A stretch of 40,107 bases of DNA from an uncultured Lachnospiraceae bacterium (GTDB lineage Bacteria > Bacillota > Clostridia > Lachnospirales > Lachnospiraceae). The stretch spans positions 1 through 40,107 of the forward strand of contig ONHZ01000018.1 in the NCBI GenBank assembly GCA_900317755.1, read 5' to 3'. This document shows positions 17,179-24,892 of this stretch, piece by piece. Position numbers and translations under genes: made by a program. Every line of letters begins with the position of its first letter. Position 1 is the first letter of the stretch. The notes under the pieces were generated by a model that made no database searches, had not been told where the DNA came from, and saw only the letters and a list, made by a program, of their open reading frames with translations.

Positions 17179-18534
17179 TTATACTTTTTTATCCTTTTGT
17201 AAAGTAAAGCGATAATAAATATACTGTGTAATAAAACATAAGAACCAGGAAATCGGATAAACATCCAGAAGCTCTCCAAAGCTGTGAAGCGATGGAAAGA
17301 CAATAATCATCCAGACAATCCTGAAGATAACAGTCCAGAGAATCGTGATGACAGCTGGTGCTATTGAATGGCCTCTGCTTCGGAGAACGCCAGCCATGAC
17401 CTCATAGGTTACAGTGAAACCCTCAAGAATCTCAACATGCATCATCCTCTCACATGCAAAAGCTAGTGCTTCAGGAGCACTTGCATAAAATCTTGTAAAA
17501 AATTCCCGTCCGATTGTAAATATTAAAGAAAGTGTTTCACCAAAAAGCAGACCTTCAAAAAGTGACAGGCGAAATGCCTTATTACATCTGTCATATTTCC
17601 TGGCACCCAGATTCTGCGAATAATAAGTAATGGCAGCCTGCGCAAATGCAGTTGAAAATGCATAGCTGTAATATTCAAAATTAAGCCCAATGGAAGAACC
17701 GGCAATCGCCTGTGCACCGAAGCTGTTGATGCCAGTCTGGATAAATACATTTGAAATCGAAAAAACCATGGACTGGATACCGGCTGGAAATCCGATCCAT
17801 ATCAGTGAGTGATTGACGGACTTCACACTTTTCAGTTTCCTGAATGAAAATTTGAATTCTGCCCTGTCTCTCATCAAATACATGATAATCATAATAGATG
17901 AAATCACATTTGATATTGTCGTTGCGATGGCAACGCCGGAAACCGGAATATGAAATCCCAATACAAAAAGGAAATTCAGTGCGACATTTACAATGCCTGT
18001 CACAATCATGCAGATAAGCGGGAATACGGTCTCACCTTTGCTTCGGACGATGGCAGCGCCAAAGTTGTAAATGACCATGAAAGGAAGCCCAAGAAGGTAA
18101 ATACGAAGGTATACCAGTGCCTCGCCTACTACATTTGATGGCGTCCCCGTGAATGCAACGAGCGGGTATGAGAGTGCCTCACCAATGCCAAGCATAATAA
18201 TTCCCAGCTCTATTGCAAAAAGCATAATGCTGTGAATAGCCTTGTTTATTTCAGCGCGCCTGCCCTGCCCGATCAGTCTTGCAATGACTACGTTGGGTCC
18301 TATGCTCGCACCGACGATGAAGTTTACAAATATGCCGACATTGGCGACATTTGCACCAACTGCGGCAAGCGCATCAGAGCCTGCAAAATTTCCAACAACT
18401 GCAACATCTGCAGAGTTAAAAAACTGCTGAAGAAGGCTCGAAAGTGCCAGCGGCAGTGCAAACGCAATAATAGGAAGGGCCATTGGCCCTTCCAGAAGAT
18501 TCTTTTCTTTTTTCTTTGCAATTTCCTTTTCCAT
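17179..18534 (-). CDS. MATE family multidrug/metabolite efflux transporter
   Basis: 451 residues, twelve hydrophobic helices in two similar halves. Typical MATE segments are seen: GPMALPIIAFALPLALSSLL in TM1, NSADVAVVGNFAGSDALAAV, and IGPNVVIARLIGQG. The length is normal. It exchanges Na+ or H+ for organic cations or metabolites; the substrate cannot be inferred. No adjacent regulator is seen. It stands alone between the CAP gene and the beta-propeller gene. Confidence 0.92.
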   Translation of the reverse strand: MEKEIAKKKEKNLLEGPMALPIIAFALPLALSSLLQQFFNSADVAVVGNFAGSDALAAVGANVANVGIFVNFIVGASIGPNVVIARLIGQGRRAEINKAIHSIMLFAIELGIIMLGIGEALSYPLVAFTGTPSNVVGEALVYLRIYLLGLPFMVIYNFGAAIVRSKGETVFPLICMIVTGIVNVALNFLFVLGFHIPVSGVAIATTISNVISSIMIIMYLMRDRAEFKFSFRKLKSVKSVNHSLIWIGFPAGIQSMVFSISNVFIQTGINSFGAQAIAGSSIGLNFEYYSYAFSTAFAQAAITYYSQNLGARKYDRCNKAFRLSLFEGLLFGETLSLIFTIGREFFTRFYASAPEALAFACERMMHVEILEGFTVTYEVMAGVLRSRGHSIAPAVITILWTVIFRIVWMIIVFPSLHSFGELLDVYPISWFLCFITQYIYYRFTLQKDKKV

Positions 18535-18602
18535 GACAATAGGGTATTATACTTTGTGGTAAAGAATAATGCAAAGTAATTTTTGTTTTTGTATAAACAC
18601 CT

Positions 18603-20543
18603 TTAATAGTAGAACTCCTCCCCTCTGACTGGAAGAATGCCTTCATTCATCGAAATATAGAGTTCATCTCCTATGTAAAGTCCACGGAATTCAGGCGTAG
18701 TATTAAAAGAAGGGCTATGCTCTGCTACTGTGTCAAACTGCTTCGTCTCCTCATTCCAGCTATAGAATCCGTAGGTGCTTTGGTAGTTCGTATAGTCCTT
18801 GTCATATCCTCCATATGAGAATCCAAGAATATTTTTCTCAGGCGAAGCAAGGATTGATTTGTAGTCATCTACTGAATCAGAATAATAATTTCCTTCGATC
18901 ACCGTGCTGCCAAGAACCTTCAGCTCAAGCGGATCTGAGATATCAAACATCGTGATCTTGATGCCTTTACTTTCGCCAGTGTCTGAATCTGTTTCCTGCC
19001 CGATTCCTACCAGCCGGTCTTTCCCCCATGGATGAAGATAATCTGAAAAGCCTGTGATTTCAAGATTCCCAAGCATCTTCGGATTTGTCGGGTCCGAAAT
19101 ATCGACTGCAAAAAGCGGATCCATATTTTTATAGGTGACAAAGTAGGCAATGTTTCCTATGTATCTTGCTGAATATATGATTTCTCCGTTTGCGATTCCC
19201 GTAAGTGAGCCAATCCGCTTCATATTAGAATCATAGACATAGAGTGCATTTGCACTGCTATTCCAGTTGCTCGTGCTTGTAAGAATAAATAAATTTCCAT
19301 CGATCTCACGAAGAGCAAATTTATCCCGAACCGTTCCTGAAACAGTTGCATTTCCTACTGCATCAATGAAGCTGCCGAGTGAAAATCTAGTAATATCCGT
19401 AACCGTCATATTATTTGAATAATCACTCCCATAAAGAAACAGAGAGTCGTTTGTGACATAGTACTGTGCATCATAATTGTCATTTACTATTGCGCATGCA
19501 TCTTTTATTTTGACTGAATCGCCACTTAGGTCAAAGGATGCCAGCAGGATCTGATCTAAGCCTTTCACCGGCAGGTAAATGGCATTTGCATCTATATCCT
19601 CATCATTGATCTGTGGGTAATAGCTCTCATCATCAATGTATTTTTCCGTAAAGACAAGAAGTGTGCCATCTTCTAATATTCGTGAAGTATTATAGGCGCC
19701 TGTCATGCTTTGTGCTGCAGTGAGAACTGGCTTTTCAGGATTCCTGATGTCATAGAAGAAAATCCATGTAAGATTATCATCGGTACTATACACATCATCA
19801 TATACCACGCCATAATCAGACCACTTCTCTGAAGTGCTTACAGATGCGAAGAGGATGAGTTTTTCATTACTCAAAAACATCTCATTTATTTCAATTGCGG
19901 AAGAATCTATTGAATCTGAAATGGACTCTGGAATATGTATATTATCTTGATTTTCTGCGGTCTGAACATCCTTTATGATGTCAATGTCTGGGCAGGCGGA
20001 AAGCTTTGTCCCATCCGCTTTTGTGATTTTGACAGACTCACCATGTGTCCTAAAAATATACTTTCCGTTGGTCTTTACGATGTCGGCTTCATCAACGCCA
20101 TCGACAATAGTATTTGTAGTAGAATAGTCCATGCTTTGGGAAGTCGTCGATACTCCGTCAGTTGATGCACTTTGTTCTGTAGCAGCACCATCTGTGGTAG
20201 CATCCTCTGTGGAATTAGTCATGATATCCCACCCATAATGCTTCTTCTGTTCATTAAGCTGCTTCTTTATATATTTCTGGTATGCCCTTTTTGAGCCTGC
20301 AAGCTTATATAAATTTCCAGCATTATGACGCTTTTTTTCTGTATTATTAGTTTTGCTGTCTGAAGCATTTCCACTTCCGGAACTGTTTTTACTTTCTGAT
20401 GTGCTTGCGCCGCTGCCATTCTGGCTCGCACTGCCAGCAAACAGGCTTCCATTTGGATTCATCCTGTCACCAGTGAAAAATCCGCTCATGAATATGACGA
20501 CTGCTGCCGCAAGCGCCATTATTACCTTCCCCGCTTTTTTCAT
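18603..20543 (-). CDS. secreted or anchored beta-propeller domain protein
   Basis: About 646 residues from the ATG at 20543, chosen because GGAGG lies five bases upstream. The longer reading from 20594 would begin inside the promoter. N terminus: a TM/signal segment (KVIMALAAAVVIFMSGFFTG), then a Ser/Gly/Asn-rich linker to about 75. The remainder fits the C-terminal beta-propeller family (PF09826 type), starting with NTIVDGVDEADIVKTNGKYI and then regular blades each holding a FDISDP/VDISDP-like strand. It acts at the cell surface. The ligand is unknown. Upstream is a clear promoter flanked by an inverted repeat. Confidence 0.85.
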   Translation of the reverse strand: MKKAGKVIMALAAAVVIFMSGFFTGDRMNPNGSLFAGSASQNGSGASTSESKNSSGSGNASDSKTNNTEKKRHNAGNLYKLAGSKRAYQKYIKKQLNEQKKHYGWDIMTNSTEDATTDGAATEQSASTDGVSTTSQSMDYSTTNTIVDGVDEADIVKTNGKYIFRTHGESVKITKADGTKLSACPDIDIIKDVQTAENQDNIHIPESISDSIDSSAIEINEMFLSNEKLILFASVSTSEKWSDYGVVYDDVYSTDDNLTWIFFYDIRNPEKPVLTAAQSMTGAYNTSRILEDGTLLVFTEKYIDDESYYPQINDEDIDANAIYLPVKGLDQILLASFDLSGDSVKIKDACAIVNDNYDAQYYVTNDSLFLYGSDYSNNMTVTDITRFSLGSFIDAVGNATVSGTVRDKFALREIDGNLFILTSTSNWNSSANALYVYDSNMKRIGSLTGIANGEIIYSARYIGNIAYFVTYKNMDPLFAVDISDPTNPKMLGNLEITGFSDYLHPWGKDRLVGIGQETDSDTGESKGIKITMFDISDPLELKVLGSTVIEGNYYSDSVDDYKSILASPEKNILGFSYGGYDKDYTNYQSTYGFYSWNEETKQFDTVAEHSPSFNTTPEFRGLYIGDELYISMNEGILPVRGEEFYY

Positions 20544-20561
20544 AGTTTCCTCCTGAAAATA

Positions 20562-20668
20562 AAAAAATTCGTATTCATTAACTATCAAAATCATTATTGC
20601 TTTTGGCTTTTCATAATGTCAAGCAATTAATTGATCTTGTCTATCTAATAATGAATACGGAATTTTTT
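20562..20668. repeat. inverted repeat flanking the beta-propeller promoter
   Basis: AAAAAATTCGTATTCATTA (20562-20580) is repeated in inverse orientation at 20649-20668 (TAATGAATACGGAATTTTTT) with one extra G. The 68 bases between the arms hold the promoter. The arms could be two operator sites, or the terminal repeats of a tiny insertion that brought the promoter. Confidence 0.6.
20593..20622 (-). promoter_or_regulatory. promoter of the beta-propeller gene
   Basis: Minus-strand TTGACA (20617-20622) and AATAAT (20593-20598) are separated by 18 bases. The predicted transcript start is around 20586, with the GGAGG and ATG about 40 bases further on. This supports the 20543 start codon. Confidence 0.55.
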
Positions 20669-20697
20669 CTGAAGTGGTTACAAAAAAATAATAAAAA

Positions 20698-21501
20698 TTA
20701 CGACATCCCTTTCCTCACATCAGACATATCATAAATTACGCTATGAGGAGTTTTCTTAATAATGTCCAGTTTCTCCTGCTTGGCAAGCCACTGCCTCGAA
20801 ACATGCATTTTTTCGCAGGCCTCTGCAGTATCACAAAGATTTGCCCTGAATAATTCTGAAATATCAGAATGTGTAAGATTACTTTTCTTTGAAGAATCAT
20901 AAAGTTCATCATATAGAATTTCAGTGTCGCAGTTCCAATAAATCGAGAATCCATTTTTTTCAATAAGGAATCCATCGAAAAAATTTTTTTCTGAAAATAT
21001 ACGTCTGAAATGTCTATTAGAACTTCGTATTTTCTCTATGTCTATGATGCCAGTCTTCCCATTCTGAAAAATCAGAAAAAGCCTGAAGTCATCAAGTGCA
21101 TATGCTTTTGAAATATGTTTCTCTAAGCGTTTCTTTATCTCATCTGGAAGACTGTCTTCATTAATATTTTTTACAAAACAGTCATCCTGGGAACATCTTC
21201 CGTGAAGGTATTCAAAAAGAAACCATGGGTCATACTCCTTCATGTGAAGTTCTGCCATGATTTCAGGCATATTCTGTCTGTCCCTCGGAACCACGCGGGA
21301 TTCGATGAACTTCTGGGTAACCTCATTATTTATTGTAAGGATTCCTTTTCTTTTAAGCAGCATGAGTGCTGCAGGAAGAGCGTTCTCATCACATTTCCTG
21401 GAAATCTCGATATATCCACGATTCGCCGCCTTGTCGTAAAATATGAATGCATTATCTTTTGAGGCAGCTTCACTTTGATCAAGAATTGAGAAAATCTTCA
21501 T
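20698..21501 (-). CDS. HipA-kinase partner: DUF2442-like and HTH-like protein
   Basis: 267 residues, no TM. Residues 1-110 are of unknown type. About 135-205 (DDFRLFLIFQNGKTGIIDIE to DTEILYDELYD) resemble the small DUF2442 fold. Residues 210-267 look like a MerR/excisionase-type helix-turn-helix (DTAEACEKMHVSRQWLAKQE, then a short wing ending YDMSDVRKG). The start overlaps the kinase gene by 23 bases, so the two are translationally coupled. By analogy with HipBA the DNA-binding protein may repress the operon and restrain the kinase. This is inference: the fold assignments are by eye and the gene order (kinase first) is the reverse of hipBA. Confidence 0.6.
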   Translation of the reverse strand: MKIFSILDQSEAASKDNAFIFYDKAANRGYIEISRKCDENALPAALMLLKRKGILTINNEVTQKFIESRVVPRDRQNMPEIMAELHMKEYDPWFLFEYLHGRCSQDDCFVKNINEDSLPDEIKKRLEKHISKAYALDDFRLFLIFQNGKTGIIDIEKIRSSNRHFRRIFSEKNFFDGFLIEKNGFSIYWNCDTEILYDELYDSSKKSNLTHSDISELFRANLCDTAEACEKMHVSRQWLAKQEKLDIIKKTPHSVIYDMSDVRKGMS

Positions 21502-22297
21502 ACGCTTCCCACCTCAGCTTTATCATTTTGGAAATTGCTTTATATCGTACTTTACCAAGAGGGTCAGATAGCCCCTTCATTATTCTTTCTATTTTTTCAT
21601 TATCAGGCTGCCCTATATCATAAAAATCAGTTTTCGGAAAAATATTAAGATTCTCCTTAACAGAGTTTCCTCCAATGAATGACTGAACCCTTTTGTCTTC
21701 GAGAGGAGCATATTTTTTTACTTCTTCATCAGTCTGTGCCCTGCACATAAGAGATAATCCATGATCAAAAAGCGGAGCCGGAAAGACCTTGCCATCTTTT
21801 TTGATGATCAGTTCAATATTTGCGCCATGCCTGTCGCGGTTTAATATCAGAAAATCGCAGATCAGCATGTCAATAAGATATTTTTTCCAATCCATCCTGA
21901 CGCAAAAATCGATAGGTGATTCGCCTTTCTCATGCTCAATTTCAAAATATTCGTCCATGGCGATTTTCCTGTCGCCCTTTTCTTTGAAATCTTTTGAAAC
22001 TGCAACATATGCATTATTTATTTCCGACTCATAAATAATGATGTTCGCATTAATCAAATCATAATTGGTATGTGGAATGTTTATTTCGTCAAGCAGTCTT
22101 GACACAATAAGTTCGTTTATACTTTCGTGCCCGACTATGCCACGCATCCTATCATAATCACTAAGCTTGTAATAATAATGCACACCATCGACTGTATCCT
22201 CTGCCTTCAGAAAAGTTCCAGGCGTACCAGATGAATTTTTCCCTATTCTCCAATTTAGGTACGTCAGGTCTTGTTTGTCACTGATAAATACCGGCAT
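21479..22297 (-). CDS. stand-alone HipA-like Ser/Thr kinase
   Basis: 272 residues matching the catalytic core of HipA/CtkA-type kinases and lacking the N-terminal HipA subdomain. Seen: a glycine-rich segment GKNSSGTPGTFLKAED (19-34), YYYKLSDYD with probable ATP lysine K44, GHESINELIVSRLL, the catalytic loop NRDRHGAN (153-160, catalytic Asp155), and the metal-binding FDHG (177-180). All catalytic residues are present, so an active kinase is expected. HipA proteins phosphorylate glutamyl-tRNA synthetase and related targets to stop growth; the target here is unknown. A strong promoter with a palindrome sits upstream, and the partner gene overlaps downstream. Confidence 0.82.
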   Translation of the reverse strand: MPVFISDKQDLTYLNWRIGKNSSGTPGTFLKAEDTVDGVHYYYKLSDYDRMRGIVGHESINELIVSRLLDEINIPHTNYDLINANIIIYESEINNAYVAVSKDFKEKGDRKIAMDEYFEIEHEKGESPIDFCVRMDWKKYLIDMLICDFLILNRDRHGANIELIIKKDGKVFPAPLFDHGLSLMCRAQTDEEVKKYAPLEDKRVQSFIGGNSVKENLNIFPKTDFYDIGQPDNEKIERIMKGLSDPLGKVRYKAISKMIKLRWEAYEDFLNS

Positions 22298-22324
22298 ATT
22301 CCATCGCTCCTATTGTATTGTTTG

Positions 22325-22338
22325 TTGACCTACGTCAA
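22325..22338. promoter_or_regulatory. palindromic operator at the HipA-like kinase promoter
   Basis: TTGACCTACGTCAA is a perfect 5-4-5 dyad touching the -10 box and covering the predicted transcription start. A repressor bound here would block the kinase/partner operon. Autoregulation by the HTH-like partner is the natural guess. Confidence 0.55.
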
Positions 22339-22366
22339 TAATAATGAGATAAATGAATAATGTCAA
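22338..22366 (-). promoter_or_regulatory. promoter of the HipA-like kinase operon
   Basis: Minus-strand TTGACA (22361-22366), a 17-base spacer, then TATTAT (22338-22343). This is the best sigma-A-type promoter found by eye in the window. The kinase ATG follows about 41 bases after the -10, with AGGAG upstream. Confidence 0.7.
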
Positions 22367-22476
22367 GTTCCAATTTGCACAAACCAATTTATTTGTAGGA
22401 ATCACATTTCCCCAATAAATATCTTATTAGCTTTTAAGGTAGCGGATGACAAATTTCTTTTTCCGGCACTTCGGTA

Positions 22477-22656
22477 TTAAGCCTTACTTTGCATTACAGC
22501 TAGATCACCACGAAGCACAGTCATCAACATATAAATACCCTGCTCAGTGAATGCCTTAGGCAACTTTCTACGACCGCCCCAACTTGATGTCGATTTTTTC
22601 GACATCAAGTCTAGAACAGAATGTGTCAGTTCGGAAAATAAAAAAATAGTGAAGCG
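22477..22656 (-). pseudogene. ORF6N-type protein fragment A
   Basis: An open 59-codon stretch with no start codon reads like the C-terminal half of an ORF6N (phage antirepressor-type DNA-binding) domain: RFTIFLFSELTHSVLDLMSK, then STSSWGGRRKLP and KAFTEQGIYMLMTVLRGDLA, ending in TAA. Intact proteins have an N-terminal part that is absent here. Its 5' edge lies inside the terminator hairpin of the neighbouring lipoprotein remnant. It contains an 11-bp palindrome at 22582-22610. A second, more decayed copy lies at 23575-23680. Confidence 0.7.
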
Positions 22657-22683
22657 GTGAAGAAACCTTCACATAGCTTCACT
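22636..22683 (-). terminator. intrinsic terminator after the lipoprotein remnant
   Basis: On the minus strand AGTGAAGC (22683-22676) pairs with GCTTCACT (22655-22648). A nested GTGAAG/CTTCAC stem lies inside, and ATTTTTTTATTT follows. It lies about 85 bases after the stop at 22767. Confidence 0.75.
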
Positions 22684-22766
22684 TATAGAAAAGTATTTAT
22701 ATGTTATTCAGTTATTTCAACTCAATTAGGCTGCCTTTTGAAAATCCATCACACAAATTTATCTTA

Positions 22767-23126
22767 CTATTGAACATTATAAGTAGAAAGCTTTGTGAAA
22801 TCAACCTTTGAAACTTTATATTTACTTCCATCTTTTACAAGCGTAAGTTCGATATTGACAGAATCACTTTTAGCGTTTTTCATTGATGAAGCTAAGTTCT
22901 CAATAATCATCTTGTACATAGGATCAAGAAGCGGCTGCATAACGGCACTCTCGTCATCATTGTCATAATTCGCAAAAGCAGAAGCCCCGAACTCATCAAT
23001 ACCGCTTTCCTCTTCATCATCGATAGATTCTATACGTCCTATTACTGCTGTATTATCTGTAAATGTAACTATAACCTCTGCATCAATATCTTTATATCTT
23101 GTAAATGAAAGTTGTCGATACCATGT
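22767..23126 (-). pseudogene. C-terminal remnant of a putative lipoprotein or secreted protein
   Basis: About 119 codons open without a start: WYRQLSFTRYKDIDAEVIVT, TFTDNTAVIGRIESIDDEEE, LLDPMYKMIIENLASSMKNA, then SVNIELTLVKDGSKYKVSKV to TAG at 22769. The alternating strand-like pattern resembles the C-terminal domain of Firmicute lipoproteins of DUF4878/DUF5105 type, but this is only an impression. A 38-codon ORF with its own ATG (23069-23185, MDKKKFHSKRYMELDSI…) overlaps it in another frame and may be the leftover of the same or another gene joined by a deletion. Confidence 0.5.
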
Positions 23127-23247
23127 CTAAAAGATATACTATCCAATTCCATATAGCGCTTTGAATGAAATTTTTTCTTATCCATTTAGAGAAAATTCTG
23201 CATTTGTCCTGAATTCATTTTTCCCATTCAGATATATTTGTAGGAAA

Positions 23248-23511
23248 TCATTCTTCATCAAAAATATCTCCTTCCAAGTCTGTACTGTCATTGTAAACAG
23301 GAGTGATAATGTTGTCCTTTGTATATAAAGCATCAGACTCAGAATTAGGCTCACTTCCGATGAAACCAATTATTCCATCTTCTTCAAAATGTGTTTTCTT
23401 TGGCTTATAAAGAATAATCCATGTATTATATATTGATGATAAATCCTCTACATTTACCCGCATTCCAATCTTTAAATCTGAAAGCTTATAGTTTTTAGCT
23501 GTATTTTCCAT
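23248..23511 (-). CDS. small acidic protein, unknown
   Basis: From the ATG at 23511, preceded by GAAAGGGG at seven bases, this gives 87 residues: MENTAKNYKLSDLKIGMRVN…, ending DSTDLEGDIFDEE. A reading from 23553 would place that ribosome site inside the gene, so the shorter start is preferred. The part KLSDLKIGMRVNVEDLSSIY looks like an SH3-like beta strand pair. No TM. No family was recognised. It is surrounded by gene debris but has no lesion itself. Confidence 0.5.
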   Translation of the reverse strand: MENTAKNYKLSDLKIGMRVNVEDLSSIYNTWIILYKPKKTHFEEDGIIGFIGSEPNSESDALYTKDNIITPVYNDSTDLEGDIFDEE

Positions 23512-23574
23512 AATAAAGCCCCTTTCAAATTCAATAAATACTACTTTTGTCATTTAATTCCATTATAGTAAGGA

Positions 23575-23680
23575 AATAATGTTTCATCAAGATTTATTCC
23601 TAGGCTTGAGGTCAAAATTTTCGACCTCGAGTTTTCAAACACCTCTCAGAAAGTTAACAAAATAGTAAAGCCACAGAGGA
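23575..23680 (-). pseudogene. ORF6N-type protein fragment B, decayed
   Basis: Minus-strand codons read GFTILLTF, stop, EVFENSRSKILTSSLG. This aligns with fragment A (RFTIFLF…LMSKKSTSSWGG) including DNA on both sides. It has an in-frame stop and loses similarity after TSSLG. The palindrome of copy A is kept here in changed form (23605-23613 with 23623-23631). It begins a few bases after the DUF362 stop. Confidence 0.5.
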
Positions 23681-23701
23681 AAACTTCACTGCGAGTGAAG
23701 T
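23676..23701 (-). terminator. possible terminator after the DUF362 gene
   Basis: ACTTCACT-CGC-AGTGAAGT followed by TTTTCC on the minus strand, five bases past the stop. The stem is good but the T-tract short. The hairpin DNA is homologous to the one at 22636-22683. Confidence 0.45.
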
Positions 23702-23705
23702 ATTT

Positions 23706-24763
23706 TCATTCCATCGTAATCAATTCATATTCCCTTGTTCCGAGACCAATCTTTTCTGCATGATCGAGGGTTTCCTTCCATGCAACATTCGGGTTGCTGT
23801 TCTCCCAGACATTACCGTGGTCATGGAAATCTGACAATGCCATATTGTCGCCAAGCTGTGAATTTCTGATAGGAGTTGCTTTCTCGCAGAGATCTACACA
23901 GGCCTGATCGAGGGCAACAGGATCAAATGAAGCGAGCATTCCGATGTCGGGAAGTATGGGTGCATCATTTTCTCCATGGCAGTCGCAGTTCGGCGAAACA
24001 TCTGTGATAAGGCTGATGTGGAAACACGGTCGTCCGTCACAGACAGCCATTGTATATTCTGCCATTCTTCTTCCAAGCATCTGCGGTGCATCCCAGTTGT
24101 CATTTGCAATGGCATCAAATGCGCAGGCGCCAATGCAACGACCGCAGCCCTTGCACATCTCATACAGCCACGACATTTCTCTTCATCAACATGCGGATGA
24201 CCGCTCTGATGCTGAAGCATCTTTCCGGCACGGCTGCCGCAGCCCATTCCAATATTCTTGATGGCGCCGCCGAAGCCTGCCTGCTCATGTCCTTTGAAAT
24301 GTGTGAGGGAAATAAATATATCCGCATCCATCACTGCACGGCCAATGAATGCAGTCTTGCAGTATTCGCCATTTCTTACAGGAACTTCAATGTCATCTGT
24401 TCCTCTAAGGCCATCACCAATAAGAATCTGGCAGCCAGTAGTAATGGCATTAAAGCCATTGATGTTTGCACAGTCGAGATGTTCAAGTGCATTTTTCCTG
24501 CTGCCTGGATAGAGCGTATTGCAGTCTGTGAGAAACGGAAGCCCGCCATTCTCCTTTACCACATCTGCTACTGCCTTTGCATAATTTGGTCTTAAGTATG
24601 CAAGATTTCCAAGTTCTCCAAAATGCATTTTGATGGCTACGAACTTGCCATCCATATCAATTGTATTTATGCCAGCTTTCCTGATTAATTTCTGCAGCTT
24701 CATTGGAAGGCTGACATCAAGCTTTGTCCTGAAATCCGTAAAATATACTTATGCCTTTTCCAT
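23706..24763 (-). pseudogene. DUF362 ferredoxin-type protein with nonsense codon and deletion
   Basis: The family has a DUF362 domain plus two [4Fe-4S] motifs. The natural start is at 24763 (MEKA), but the fifth codon is TAA (24751-24749), after which VYFTDFRTKLDVSLPMKLQK continues in frame. The DUF362 body is intact (KMHFGELGNLAYLRPNYAKA, THFKGHEQAGFGGAIKNIGM, HPHVDEEKCRGCMRC). At about 24160 it shifts frame straight into the second cluster motif (YEMCKGCGRCIGACAFDAIA) and the normal C terminus to 23706. About 25-30 residues between the two cluster motifs are missing. The shared bases TATGAGATGTGCAAG fit both frames, suggesting deletion between short repeats. Two independent lesions make a functional product unlikely. 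Confidence 0.85.
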
Positions 24764-24835
24764 AGCGTTTACCTCAAGAAGAAAAATTCTTTATCACTAA
24801 CAGAATAATATTAACATGCAAACTAACCGGCGTCA

Positions 24836-24881
24836 AAACAAAAAACTGACACGCATGCCTTCTTATGGCTTCGTGTCAGTT
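24836..24881 (-). terminator. intrinsic terminator of the galactanase/SDR operon
   Basis: AACTGACACG and CGTGTCAGTT (24844-24853 and 24872-24881) form a 10-bp stem with an inner GCC/GGC pair, followed on the minus strand by TTTTTG. It lies 12 bases after the SDR stop. Confidence 0.85.
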
Positions 24882-24892
24882 GATTTTCAAAA

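Noticed and set aside
22582-22610. Terminator at the ORF6N palindrome
   Set aside because: The T-run is in the loop and not after the stem; the sequence also reads in frame as ORF6N codons.
24120-24200. Programmed frameshift in DUF362
   Set aside because: A frameshift would not restore the missing residues between the two cluster motifs, and the gene has a separate nonsense codon.
24050-24595. 181-aa plus-strand ORF
   Set aside because: Antisense to the DUF362 pseudogene, whose motifs are unmistakable.
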